From: Nitrosotalea devaniterrae
Lineage (GTDB): Archaea; Thermoproteota; Nitrososphaeria; Nitrososphaerales; Nitrosopumilaceae
Assembly (NCBI GenBank): GCA_900065925.1
Contig: LN890280.1
Location: 674,451-738,450, forward strand
Direction of reading: 5' to 3'
Length of the DNA stretch: 64,000 nt
The notes below the pieces were generated by a model. The model ran no database searches and was not told the origin of the DNA. It worked only from the letters and a program-made list of their open reading frames with translations. Of this stretch, positions 16,813 through 25,703 are shown piece after piece (the stretch's first letter is position 1; every line of letters starts with the position of its first letter). Position numbers and translations under genes: made by a program.

Positions 16813-16986
16813 TTAGTAAACTGATTCTGCAGATGGTCTTCTTCCTTGCAACCATGATGTTTGTCCGCACTCTGTGCATTTGTATTGTCTTCTTCTTTTG
16901 TATGTCGCCATGTTTGGCATGAAAATAATTTCTTGTTTTGTTTTTGAAAAACATTTCTTGCACCACCTGTATTCAGCTTCTTCCAC
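16813..16986 (-). CDS. Zinc-ribbon microprotein
   Basis: A 57-residue protein with two CxxC knuckles: WCKKC at residues 8-12 and CTEC at 37-40. A Lys/Arg-rich turn (YKRRRQYK) separates them, as in small zinc ribbons. The GTG start gives (M)EEAEYRWCKKC; a shorter ATG start (MPNMATYK) would lose the first knuckle. It begins 37 bases after the DRG GTPase gene on the same strand and may be its operon partner. In Eukarya, DRG GTPases bind zinc-finger DFRP proteins, which makes this placement suggestive but unproven. Confidence 0.65.
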   Translation of the reverse strand: MEEAEYRWCKKCFSKTKQEIIFMPNMATYKRRRQYKCTECGQTSWLQGRRPSAESVY

Positions 16987-17023
16987 GATATTAGAAAATA
17001 TTTATCACACAAAAGAGTTTTTG

Positions 17024-18124
17024 CTATCTTGCTTTGATTATTGTAAGTACATCTTCGTCTTGTAACACATGATTGATGCCTACTCGTTGTCCGCCAAACT
17101 TTACACTTTTTCCCCACACCAATGCATATCTGAAATCTTTTTTGAGGTCACGGTGAAGCTTGTTGCAAATGTCAAGCACTGTGGACCTGTCTCTTATTAT
17201 CAATGGCTCTTTAAAGTCAGTCTCACCGCCTTTTGGCCTCATGTATACTCGAATAAAGTCTAGTCTCTCAAATATGGCATCTTTTAGTGCTGTTATGTTT
17301 ATGTCACTGTCTGCTGATATTGGAACAAATTTTGATTTTGATTTTTGTTGTAGTTCATTTACAAAGCCTTGGTTTACAAGATCAATTTTGTTCATTACAG
17401 TAAGGGACTGGACATAAAATTTGTTACCTGATATGAAATCTGTAAGTTGATCTGAATCCACATCTTCTCTTACTAGTACTCTACCGTTATTCATCCCGTA
17501 CAATCGTAATATGTCCTTCATCAAACTAATTGACATCTTGGTGAGTGGAACCTGCTGGCTTACGGCAAGTCCTCCATCTCCAGTTTTTTCTATTACAATA
17601 TCTGGAGGTTTTTGATCAAGTCTTATTCCAATATTTCCAAGCTCTGTCCTGATAACATCTTCAAGATATGGCTGGAATACATCTAAAATTATCAAAACTA
17701 AATCTGCACTTTTTGCAACTGCCAAAACTCTTTTTCCAAGACCCTTTCCTGTTGATGCACCCTTGATAATTCCGGGCAAGTCAAGCACCTGGATCCTAGC
17801 ACCACGATGCTCCATCATTCCGGGAATTACTGTTGTTGTAGTAAATTGGAATGCACCCACTGCTGATTTTGCACCTGTCAATTTGTTGAGCAGTGTTGAT
17901 TTACCAACACTTGGAAGACCGATGAACACAACTGTTGCATCACCAGTTCTTTTTACATCAAAGCCTGCAGAGCTTCCACTTGATCTTGATTTTACCTCTT
18001 CTTGCTCTCTTTTCAGCTTGGCAAGCTTTGCCTTGAGAAGCCCAACATGGTGCTCAGTAGCTTTATTGATCTGAGTCTTTGACATCTCGTCTTTAATGGA
18101 CTGGATTTTTTCTGGGATTCCCAT
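17024..18124 (-). CDS. DRG-family GTPase with TGS domain
   Basis: A 366-residue member of the Obg/DRG class, the archaeal counterpart of Rbg1/DRG1. A helical N-terminus (1-55, Lys-rich) precedes the G domain: P-loop GLPSVGKS at about 69-76, switch/G3 DLPGIIKGA near 116, and G4 NKID near 246. The C-terminal TGS domain starts at about LIIRDRSTVLD and ends DVLTIIKAR. Such proteins associate with ribosomes or tRNA during translation. A zinc-ribbon microprotein follows on the same strand. Confidence 0.95.
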   Translation of the reverse strand: MGIPEKIQSIKDEMSKTQINKATEHHVGLLKAKLAKLKREQEEVKSRSSGSSAGFDVKRTGDATVVFIGLPSVGKSTLLNKLTGAKSAVGAFQFTTTTVIPGMMEHRGARIQVLDLPGIIKGASTGKGLGKRVLAVAKSADLVLIILDVFQPYLEDVIRTELGNIGIRLDQKPPDIVIEKTGDGGLAVSQQVPLTKMSISLMKDILRLYGMNNGRVLVREDVDSDQLTDFISGNKFYVQSLTVMNKIDLVNQGFVNELQQKSKSKFVPISADSDINITALKDAIFERLDFIRVYMRPKGGETDFKEPLIIRDRSTVLDICNKLHRDLKKDFRYALVWGKSVKFGGQRVGINHVLQDEDVLTIIKAR

Positions 18125-18196
18125 CTGCAGAATTGGTAGTATCTTACTGAATAAAATCTTATTACTTGTGTCTACATGTGATTTTCTTTTCTGCGC

Positions 18197-18685
18197 CTAT
18201 GTTTTGATGTATTGAAGAAACATGTTGCCAAAGTAAACTGCTGCAAATGCACTGGCAGTCCTTGCTATACTCATTGAGATTACAAATTTCTTGAAATTGT
18301 ATTTCTTTACTCCTGCGATGACTGTTACAATTTCTGTCAGTATTGGCACCAAACTTAGAGCAAAAATTATGCCCCAACCGTACTTGCTTAGCCAGACAAA
18401 GCTCTTCTGCTGATGCTCTTCTCGGTGTGTTTTTCGCAAGATCTTGTACACTTTGCCACCGTCATAGCCAATGTAGTATGTCAAAACTCCCCCAATGACT
18501 GAACCTATTGACATGACGATGAACACCATTATCTCACTTTGACCATCTAAGAGCAATGCAGTGGATGTTACCACAATTGGAAACGGGACAAACGATGCAA
18601 AAACTGCATTAAGGAAAAGACCTAGCAATCCATATTTTACAAAAAAAGGATTTTCAAGTATGGGCCTTAGAGAGTCAATCAGCAT
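18197..18685 (-). CDS. VTT/DedA-type membrane protein
   Basis: A 162-residue inner membrane protein of the VTT (formerly SNARE-associated) family, YqaA-like branch. Hydrophobic helices lie at about 18-45, 52-73, 103-125 and 133-156. The re-entrant segment has FVPFPIVVTSTALLLDG and GSVIGGVLTYYIGYDGG, matching the family's F/Y-x-P-x-P and GxxxG features. Members are linked to lipid scrambling or small-molecule transport. The substrate is unknown here. Confidence 0.85.
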   Translation of the reverse strand: MLIDSLRPILENPFFVKYGLLGLFLNAVFASFVPFPIVVTSTALLLDGQSEIMVFIVMSIGSVIGGVLTYYIGYDGGKVYKILRKTHREEHQQKSFVWLSKYGWGIIFALSLVPILTEIVTVIAGVKKYNFKKFVISMSIARTASAFAAVYFGNMFLQYIKT

Positions 18686-18739
18686 AAACTAGGTCAATTT
18701 TAACCTGATAATAGAGCTAACTGATTTTTTAAAACCTGC

Positions 18740-18976
18740 CTAGATTTTGGGATCTTTTTTTCTGACTGATCTGCAATGTAGTATGTCATTTTCCTTTTTG
18801 ATGTATGCAATTCTACTCGCGGGAATTGTCTCAAAGTTTTCAGATAATTTCAGAAATTCTCCAAGCGGAACTTCTCTTGTTTTGGAAAAATCAATGTATC
18901 CTACTTGATATAATTCTGGGTTGTCATTGTATAACGCATTGCTGAGAATGTCTGCAACTTTTCCCTTTCTTGTCAT
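18740..18976 (-). CDS. DUF504/UPF0248-like protein
   Basis: A 78-residue protein starting MTRKGKVADILSNALYND, with GYIDFSKTREVPLGEFLKLSENF and ending IPASRIAYIKKENDILHCRS. The order (helix, beta strands, then an 'IP..RI..I' strand) resembles archaeal DUF504/UPF0248 proteins linked to RNA end repair. A TTG six codons upstream is an alternative start. Function is unproven. Confidence 0.65.
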   Translation of the reverse strand: MTRKGKVADILSNALYNDNPELYQVGYIDFSKTREVPLGEFLKLSENFETIPASRIAYIKKENDILHCRSVRKKDPKI

Positions 18977-19042
18977 GGATACATTGCACCTCAAAACTAT
19001 TTTAGATAGCAGTTATTATGACCCACGTCATACGTGATTTTG

Positions 19043-19738
19043 ATGAAGCCCAAGATCTTTGCAATAGACATTGATGGTACAATCACTGACAACAAGGGAG
19101 GCAGAGTTGATCTTGATGCACTTGCAGCTCTGAGATATCTTGTAAAACTTGGACACAAGGTCATCTATGTTACCGGAAGATCATCTGTTGAGGCCTATGT
19201 CTTGTCTGTATTTGGAGGAACTACGAGAATTGCAGTTGGAGAAAATGGAGGCATCATCACTACAGGTCCTGCAGAGCACAAGCTAATTGGAAATAAACAA
19301 AAATGTATTGATGCTTTTGAATTCCTAAAAACAAAGATACCAGAAGCAATAGAAAAGCCAGTCTTTCCAAGACTCACCGAAGTGGTGCTTGAGCGAAATT
19401 TTGATGTAAACTTGGGCAAGAAACTTTTTGCCGAAAATAATCTTGATGTAACTTTGACTGACAGTCAATATGCATATCATATCAATTCAAAGGGTGTAGA
19501 CAAGGCAAGTGGCTTTTTAGAGATAATGAACATGTTTTCTGCAAAAAAAGAGGATATTATTGCAATAGGAGACAGTGAAACTGATGTTCCTCTCTTCAAG
19601 TTGGCTGGAACAAGTGTGGCACTTGGAAATGCACCTCAAGATGTCCAGTCCAAGGCAACTATTACAGTACAGGGACATGCAGGTGATGGCATGATTGAGG
19701 CATTAGAGGCAGTCCAGCTGAAACTATTGGTAGAATGA
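19043..19738 (+). CDS. Phosphoglycolate phosphatase-like HAD hydrolase
   Basis: HAD subfamily IIB (Cof-like). Motif I is AIDIDGTITD (nucleophile Asp plus the second Asp), motif II is VTGRSS, the cap domain lies at about residues 80-150, and motif III/IV is IGDSETDVPLFKLAG. Length (231) and sequence match archaeal phosphoglycolate phosphatase, which removes 2-phosphoglycolate, though sugar phosphates are possible. I used the ATG at 19043; a GTG three codons earlier is in frame. argS follows seven bases later. Confidence 0.88.
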   Translation: MKPKIFAIDIDGTITDNKGGRVDLDALAALRYLVKLGHKVIYVTGRSSVEAYVLSVFGGTTRIAVGENGGIITTGPAEHKLIGNKQKCIDAFEFLKTKIPEAIEKPVFPRLTEVVLERNFDVNLGKKLFAENNLDVTLTDSQYAYHINSKGVDKASGFLEIMNMFSAKKEDIIAIGDSETDVPLFKLAGTSVALGNAPQDVQSKATITVQGHAGDGMIEALEAVQLKLLVE

Positions 19739-19745
19739 TGATATC

Positions 19746-21629
19746 ATGACACTAAGACTAGTTTATGACGAAATCAAATTAGGTGTAAAGCAGGCCTGTG
19801 ATGCATTAGGTTATCCCGAAACTGAATTTGACTTGTCTGAAGCATCAAGGCCAGAGTTTGGGGATGTAAGTTGTAATGCTGGATTTTTACTTGCAAAGGC
19901 ACTCAAGAAAAGACCATTTGATATTGCACAAGCACTTGCAGAGCAATACAAAAAAAATCTTGGAACATATGTATCTGAAGCATCTGCACACAGTTCGGGA
20001 TATCTGAATTTTACTGCAAACTATCAATTGTTTATTCCTCAAGTGATCCACTCTTCGCTACTTGCAAATTATGGTGCAGTGGATATTGGAAAAAATTCCA
20101 AGATGGTAATTGAACACACCAGTGTGAATCCAAACAAGGCACTTCATGTCGGGCATGTGCGAAACGTAATAGTCGGTGATACTATCGCACGAATCTTACA
20201 CAAGGCATCATATGATACAAGCGTACTAAATTATGTAGATGATTCTGGATTGCAAGTTGCAGATATCATAGTTGGTTTCAAGTATGGAGGATATTCTGAC
20301 AAGGCTCCAGAGGGACAAAAGTTTGATCACTATTGCGGAGACGTAGTGTATGTAAATATCACAGAACGATATGAAACTGACAAGGCTCTTGCAGAAATGC
20401 GTTCGCATGTTCTAAAAGAACTCGAGGAAGGCACATCAGAGCTTGCAAAATTTGGAGATGATCTTACAAGGCGGGTTCTTGAAGAGCAACTCAAAACATG
20501 CTGGAGGCTTGGTGTTACATATGATTGCCTTAATTTCGAATCCCAGATAGTTCGCTCTAACCTATGGTCAATTGCATTTGAAAAAATGAAATCAATGGGA
20601 ATCACAGAACTTGAAAATGAGGGCAAGCTTGCAGGCTGCTGGGTTATCAAGACAGAGTCTGATGAGGAGGATAAAGTTCTGGTGAGAAGCAACGGAACTG
20701 CTACCTATATCGCAAAGGACATTCCATATGCAGCATGGAAACTTGGAATTTTGGAAGATCCATTTCACTATAAACAATATGCTGTGCAAAATACCGACCG
20801 CGTATTGTGGCAGACAACACTTGATGAAAAAGACACCAAGATGCATTTTGCAGGAGACAGGGTGATTACAGTTATTGATTCAAGGCAGTCACGTCTGCAA
20901 AAACTCATCACAAAGATAATGTCTGATTTTAAATCAAAACCTGACTCGTATGTACACTTGGGATACGAATCAGTTACACTCAGTCCAGAGACTGCAAAGA
21001 CACTTGATCTTGATACTGGAGGAAAATCTGTGCAAATGTCTGGCAGAAAAGGAATCTATGTTAGCGCAGATTATGTCTTAGATGTTCTAAGCTCACGTAC
21101 ATTTGATGAAGCAAAGAAAAGAAATTCAGAACTAGATGAAATGAGTCTTGTAAAAATCTCAGAGCAGGTGGCAATTGGTGCATTACGTTATGCCATGATA
21201 AAGCAAGATCTAGACAAAATCATTACATTTGATCTGACAGAATCATTAAGCTTGGAAGGCGATACTGGACCTTACATCCAGTATGCACATGCGCGTGCGA
21301 TACGTATATTGGAAAAATCAGGCAAGACTCCAAACTTTGAGACAGGCCTTGATGGAATGGATTCTGTCTATGAAAAAGACTTGGCAAAAATCATTGGCAA
21401 GTTTGATCTCCAAGTAGAAGATGCTGCAAAGAATCTTTCTCCGAAAATAATTGCAAAATATTGTTACCAACTTGCAGTCTCATTCAATACATTCTACGAG
21501 CATGTGAAAGTGCTAACGGCAGGTTCCGAGTCTACAATAAACGCAAGACTCTGTCTTGTCTATTCTTTCAAGGAGACACTTGCCAAAGCATTATACCTTT
21601 TAGGGATTGATGCGCCGGATAGGATGTAG
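19746..21629 (+). CDS. argS: Arginyl-tRNA synthetase
   Basis: Class I synthetase charging tRNA-Arg. The N-terminal Add-1 domain spans about residues 1-110. The HIGH motif is HVGHVRN in SVNPNKALHVGHVRNVIVGDT. The KMSKS region is degenerate (QMSGRKGIYV), as is common for ArgRS. The DALR anticodon-binding domain forms the end (residues 500-627) with AHARAIRIL. At 627 residues it is a normal archaeal enzyme. It lies between the HAD gene and a small membrane gene on the same strand. Confidence 0.97.
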   Translation: MTLRLVYDEIKLGVKQACDALGYPETEFDLSEASRPEFGDVSCNAGFLLAKALKKRPFDIAQALAEQYKKNLGTYVSEASAHSSGYLNFTANYQLFIPQVIHSSLLANYGAVDIGKNSKMVIEHTSVNPNKALHVGHVRNVIVGDTIARILHKASYDTSVLNYVDDSGLQVADIIVGFKYGGYSDKAPEGQKFDHYCGDVVYVNITERYETDKALAEMRSHVLKELEEGTSELAKFGDDLTRRVLEEQLKTCWRLGVTYDCLNFESQIVRSNLWSIAFEKMKSMGITELENEGKLAGCWVIKTESDEEDKVLVRSNGTATYIAKDIPYAAWKLGILEDPFHYKQYAVQNTDRVLWQTTLDEKDTKMHFAGDRVITVIDSRQSRLQKLITKIMSDFKSKPDSYVHLGYESVTLSPETAKTLDLDTGGKSVQMSGRKGIYVSADYVLDVLSSRTFDEAKKRNSELDEMSLVKISEQVAIGALRYAMIKQDLDKIITFDLTESLSLEGDTGPYIQYAHARAIRILEKSGKTPNFETGLDGMDSVYEKDLAKIIGKFDLQVEDAAKNLSPKIIAKYCYQLAVSFNTFYEHVKVLTAGSESTINARLCLVYSFKETLAKALYLLGIDAPDRM

Positions 21630-21632
21630 AAA

Positions 21633-21818
21633 TTGGTCTCAAAGAAAGCAACAATTCCTGTAATCTGTGCTGCAATTGGTCTGGTGTTTACAGTCTGGGG
21701 AATGTTCACTGTATCTCAAGGGATGGTTTGGACCGGTGTGGGATTCTGGGTGGCATCTGTCATATCCGGAAGAATACTGAAAAAAAAGCCCAAGACTGGC
21801 GAAGAAAACAAAATCTAG
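21633..21818 (+). CDS. Small two-helix membrane protein
   Basis: A 61-residue protein with hydrophobic segments at about 7-27 and 31-47 and a Lys-rich C-terminal tail, a membrane hairpin. The TTG start lies three bases after argS, so it is probably co-transcribed. Function unknown. Confidence 0.6.
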   Translation: MVSKKATIPVICAAIGLVFTVWGMFTVSQGMVWTGVGFWVASVISGRILKKKPKTGEENKI

Positions 21819-21885
21819 TTTGCCAGAATATATTGTAAAATTTTTTGAAGTCAAGCTATTTATCCACATTTGATTAGGTTGAGTT

Positions 21886-22764
21886 GTGCGAAAAATAAAG
21901 CAAAACGACTATGTGTTGTTTTTTTATAATGATAGTAAAAAATGGCTGATGAAGGCTGCACCAAAACAAAAGTTCCACACACATGTTGGAATAATAGATC
22001 ACAAAAAAGTGATAGGCAAACCGTTTGGTAGTGCAATCAAGACCAACAAAGGAAAAATAATTTTTGCACTAGAGCCTACCGTCTATGATTATGTAATGAA
22101 AAGCCAACGCAGCACTCAGATTGTTTATCCAAAGGACTTGGGGTATATTGCAGCAAGAATTGGATTGCAGAGCGGCCAGACAATAGTTGAGATTGGTACT
22201 GGCAGCGGTTCTTTTACAACTTTTCTTGCAAGCATTGTAAAACCAAAGGGCCATGTGCACACGTATGATGTAGATGAAAACTTTATGGCAATTGCAAGAA
22301 AAAATATCGAAAAGGCAGGAATGTCAAAATATGTAACCATGACAAAACTTGACCTCAAGACAGCAAAGAAAATGCCTCAAAAAGATGTGGATGTGGTAAT
22401 TGTTGACTTGGGTGACCCGTGGGTAGTTGTTCCACAGGCAAGAAAAATGCTCAAGGGAAGTGGTGCATTTGTTGCAATATGTCCGACAATGAACCAACTT
22501 GAAAAACTTGCTGCAGCATTGAGACAAAATGATTTCTTTGATATTGAATGCACCGAGCAGATTGTAAGAACAATTGAAGCAAGAGATGGCAAGACAAGGC
22601 ACTCGTTTAGGGCAATAGGACACACAACATATGTTGCATTTGCACGTAAAGTCATCACTCCAGCAAGCTTGCGTAAAATCTTGGTACCTGTTGTAGAGCC
22701 AGAGATTGAATCTGAAGAGACAGAATCTTCTGAAGACGAAAGTTTATCATCTCTTAAAAAATAA
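21886..22764 (+). CDS. trmI: tRNA (adenine-N1) methyltransferase, TrmI type
   Basis: SAM-dependent enzyme making m1A at position 57/58 of tRNA. An N-terminal beta domain (GIIDHKKVIGKPFGS) is followed by the Rossmann methyltransferase with motif I VEIGTGSGSFT near residue 103. Motif IV is VIVDLGDPW, with Asp and Pro in the usual place. The acidic Glu/Ser-rich tail (260-292) is an extension. Archaeal TrmI is tetrameric and modifies A57 and A58. GTG start; nnrD follows after eight bases. Confidence 0.93.
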   Translation: MRKIKQNDYVLFFYNDSKKWLMKAAPKQKFHTHVGIIDHKKVIGKPFGSAIKTNKGKIIFALEPTVYDYVMKSQRSTQIVYPKDLGYIAARIGLQSGQTIVEIGTGSGSFTTFLASIVKPKGHVHTYDVDENFMAIARKNIEKAGMSKYVTMTKLDLKTAKKMPQKDVDVVIVDLGDPWVVVPQARKMLKGSGAFVAICPTMNQLEKLAAALRQNDFFDIECTEQIVRTIEARDGKTRHSFRAIGHTTYVAFARKVITPASLRKILVPVVEPEIESEETESSEDESLSSLKK

Positions 22765-22772
22765 AACGACTG

Positions 22773-23633
22773 TTGGCAAAAATTCTTCAAGTTCAAACTG
22801 TTAAAAGTTTCATACCGTCACGTAAGGCCTCTTCAAGAAAAGGAGAAAATGGAAAGGTCCTAGTCCTTGGCGGAAATTATCTTTATCACGGAGCTCCAAT
22901 ATTGTCATCTCTTGGAGCACTGCGAGCAGGATCAGACTTGGTATACACCTGTGTTCCAAAAATAAATGTCATGGCCACACGTGCATATTCTCCAAACCTG
23001 ATTGTAGTGCCACTAGTTGATGCCAAGCTAACCCGTGGCTCTGTTCAAAAATTACTTGGAATAATTCCAAAAGAACTTGATTCTGCTACCATAGGGATGG
23101 GCCTTGGAATCCAAGACAGAGAAGCACTAAAAATTCTAATTGCATCTCTTCTTGATAGAGCAGTTATGCTCTCACTTGACGCAAGTACGCTTGTACCCGA
23201 GATTCTTTCCCAGATAAATGACAAGAAGGTAATAGTCACACCTCATGCAGGAGAGTTTCGACGATTGTTTGGACAATCTCCTCCTGATGATACAAAACAA
23301 AGGTCTGCAATGGTTGAAAAATATGCAAAAGAAAACGGTGTAACCATACTTCTAAAGGGACCAACTGATATCATATCTGACGGCAAGCAAACGTATCACA
23401 ATCCAAAAAACATTGCTGCCATGACTGTTGGTGGAACAGGTGATGTTCTATCTGGCGTAGTTGCAGCAATGCTGTGCAAAAACAAAAACCCTGTACAGGC
23501 AGCTTCTGCTGCAGCATATGTAAATGGCAAGGCTGGATTTCTGGCACAAAAAAAATATGGCTTGCATATTGTGGCAACTGATCTGTTGGATTTTATACCA
23601 TATTCCATGAAGCCATTTGATAAAGTGAAATAA
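22773..23633 (+). CDS. nnrD: NAD(P)H-hydrate dehydratase
   Basis: Repairs hydrated NAD(P)H using ADP or ATP. This is the ribokinase-like C-terminal half of YjeF; the NnrE epimerase half is absent here. Signatures are GKVLVLGGNYLYHGAPILSSLGALRAGSDL near residue 28, VTPHAGEF near 150, LLKGPTDII near 190, and the anion hole GGTGDVLSG with catalytic Asp near 222. Length 286 is normal for a single-domain enzyme. TTG start; the M20 peptidase gene begins three bases after its stop. Confidence 0.92.
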   Translation: MAKILQVQTVKSFIPSRKASSRKGENGKVLVLGGNYLYHGAPILSSLGALRAGSDLVYTCVPKINVMATRAYSPNLIVVPLVDAKLTRGSVQKLLGIIPKELDSATIGMGLGIQDREALKILIASLLDRAVMLSLDASTLVPEILSQINDKKVIVTPHAGEFRRLFGQSPPDDTKQRSAMVEKYAKENGVTILLKGPTDIISDGKQTYHNPKNIAAMTVGGTGDVLSGVVAAMLCKNKNPVQAASAAAYVNGKAGFLAQKKYGLHIVATDLLDFIPYSMKPFDKVK

Positions 23634-23635
23634 TT

Positions 23636-24985
23636 ATGCAAGAAAATTATGTTGACAAGAATTTCTCTGGTCTGGTCTCAGACCTGCAGAAGTTGATTCA
23701 GCAACCAAGTATTTCTGCAAAAAATATGGGGCTAAAAGAATGCTCAAGACTGATTGTATCAATGATGAAAAAATCAGGAATTCATGCAGAGTTGCTTGAT
23801 GTTAAAAAAGGAGTTCCTTCTGCAATATACGGTGAGGTCAAGTCAAAACAAAATCCTGGCAAGACACTTTTATTTTATAATCATTATGATGTGCAGCCAG
23901 AAGAACCGCTTGAGCTGTGGGATGACAAGCCATTTAGCGGGAAAATAAAGGGAAACAAGATCTTTGGAAGAGGCTCTGCTGATGACAAGGGAGAGCTTGT
24001 CACAAGAATAAAGGCAGTAGAGGCATTTTTGAAAACAACGGGAGATGTGCCGTGTAACATCAAATTTTTCATTGAAGGTGAAGAAGAGATTGGAAGTGTA
24101 CACATTGAAGATTATTTAAAAAAATACCAGAAAAAATTATCATGTGACGCAGTAATCTGGGAGTTTGGGTATGTGGATGAAAAGGACAGACCAATAATCA
24201 GCCTTGGAATGAAGGGCCTACTGTATGTGGAATTGTCAAAGACAGAATCAATTCGTGACGCTCATTCAAGTTTGGCAGTGATAATAGAAAATCCTGCCTG
24301 GAGATTAATTGATGCACTGCAGACACTTCGTGATAAAAATGGTAAGGTGTTGATAAAAGATTGGTACAAGGAGGTGGACCAATTTACAAAAGAAGATCTG
24401 TCCATAATAGCATCAGAGCCATTTGATGAAACCTCATTTAAAAAAGAATATGGAATCAAAAAATTTGTTGGAAACAAAAAAGGTATTGCAATAAAAAAAG
24501 CACTTGTCGGAGAGCCAACATGCAACATTGCGGGATTTACATCTGGGTATGAAGGGCCAGGAGCAAAAACTGTACTTCCATCAAAGGCACTTGTAAAAAT
24601 TGATTTCCGACTGGTACCAAAAATGGATCCTACAAGACAACTTGCCAGGCTGAAAAAACACCTACAAGAAAATGGATTTGGAGACATTCAGGTAACATTG
24701 ATTCATGGAGAGGCCGCTGCCCGAACTAGATTATCTGATCCTTTTGTAAAAACTGTAAAAAAAGCAGCGGACGATTCCTTTGGAAAATCTATCCTCAGTG
24801 TCTCCTCTGCTGGAACTGGACCCATGTTCTCGTTTGTAAAATTTTTACACTCTCCCTGCATTGCGGTGGGGAGCACCTATGTTTTTGCAAGAATTCATTC
24901 TCCAAATGAATTTGCAAGAATTGATCTGTTAAAGAAAACCACAAAATGCATGTGCAAGATAATCAGAAATTTTGCATTGCAGTAG
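23636..24985 (+). CDS. M20 family metallopeptidase/deacylase
   Basis: Di-zinc M20 enzyme (449 residues) related to ArgE/DapE/carnosine dipeptidase. Zinc ligands and catalytic residues appear in FYNHYDVQPEEP (His, Asp), GRGSADDKGEL (bridging Asp), EGEEEIGS (catalytic Glu, then Glu) and the C-terminal FARIHSPNEF (His). The dimerisation domain spans about 190-300. The likely substrate is a dipeptide or acylated amino acid; it cannot be set from sequence. Confidence 0.92.
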   Translation: MQENYVDKNFSGLVSDLQKLIQQPSISAKNMGLKECSRLIVSMMKKSGIHAELLDVKKGVPSAIYGEVKSKQNPGKTLLFYNHYDVQPEEPLELWDDKPFSGKIKGNKIFGRGSADDKGELVTRIKAVEAFLKTTGDVPCNIKFFIEGEEEIGSVHIEDYLKKYQKKLSCDAVIWEFGYVDEKDRPIISLGMKGLLYVELSKTESIRDAHSSLAVIIENPAWRLIDALQTLRDKNGKVLIKDWYKEVDQFTKEDLSIIASEPFDETSFKKEYGIKKFVGNKKGIAIKKALVGEPTCNIAGFTSGYEGPGAKTVLPSKALVKIDFRLVPKMDPTRQLARLKKHLQENGFGDIQVTLIHGEAAARTRLSDPFVKTVKKAADDSFGKSILSVSSAGTGPMFSFVKFLHSPCIAVGSTYVFARIHSPNEFARIDLLKKTTKCMCKIIRNFALQ

Positions 24986-25106
24986 GCTATCAAATATTTT
25001 TAAAAAAGGTTGAAAACTTCAAATCCTTGATCTCTTGCCTCTGACCTGCTGATCCATGGGCAATTACACAGAAAGGCCTTTATTGTGCTCATTTTGCATT
25101 GCAAAT

Positions 25107-25700
25107 ATGGCTTACATGTACATGCCGGGAGCTACTGCGGTCGGTATTACATATGACGGCGGTGTCGTCATGGCAAGTGAAAGAAGAATAGCTTATGGCA
25201 ATTTCGTGGTAAGTAAGACTACAAAAAAGACATTCAAGATTACTGATTTTGTTGGCGCATGCTGTGCTGGAATGGTTGCAGACATGCAGGTTTTGGCAAT
25301 GCAGATGAAGGCAATGACCAAGATACGAAAGATGGAACTCAAAAGAGAAATTCCTCCAAATTCCGTAGCCAAGATGATGTCAACTATGATGTATGAAAGA
25401 CGATACTATCCTCTCATGACACAGGTTATCGTTGGAGGAGTAGATGGGGATGCAGTAATTTACACACTGGATCCACTAGGTTCAGTTTTACCAGATGATT
25501 ATGCCTCTGTAGGAACTGGTGCTGAAATGGCACTTGGAGTCTTGGACCAAGAATTCAAACCAAAGATGAGCGAAAAGGATGCAGTAAACTTGGCAGTAAA
25601 ATCCATCAAGTCTGCAATAATGAGAGACAATGCAAGTGGAGATGGAATAGACGTTCTAGTCGTTGACAAGAACGGAACAAGAGAATTTACCGCAAACTAG
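25107..25700 (+). CDS. psmB: Proteasome beta subunit, Thr1 replaced by Ala
   Basis: 20S core beta subunit by fold. The N-terminal strand is PGATAVGITYDGGVVMASERR, followed by KKTFKI, GVLDQEF and RDNASGDGIDV. Aligned with Thermoplasma beta (TTTVGIT), position 1 is Ala9 (codon GCT) and Thr is at position 2. The partners Glu17, Lys33, Asp166 and Ser169 are kept. It resembles the non-catalytic beta1 type of Sulfolobus (ATAVGL), so it is probably a structural partner of an active beta subunit elsewhere. I chose this ATG because CTTTATTG sits about 22 bases upstream; an ATG at 25056 would add 17 residues. Confidence 0.92.
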   Translation: MAYMYMPGATAVGITYDGGVVMASERRIAYGNFVVSKTTKKTFKITDFVGACCAGMVADMQVLAMQMKAMTKIRKMELKREIPPNSVAKMMSTMMYERRYYPLMTQVIVGGVDGDAVIYTLDPLGSVLPDDYASVGTGAEMALGVLDQEFKPKMSEKDAVNLAVKSIKSAIMRDNASGDGIDVLVVDKNGTREFTAN

Positions 25701-25703
25701 ATT

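Noticed and set aside
16794-17117. 107-codon minus-strand frame across the zinc-ribbon gene and the end of the DRG GTPase gene
   Set aside because: It runs in another frame of two supported genes; the zinc-ribbon frame has paired CxxC knuckles and explains the region better.
19034-19042. GTG start for the HAD phosphatase
   Set aside because: It adds only three residues; the ATG at 19043 is closer to family N-termini, though the GTG cannot be excluded.
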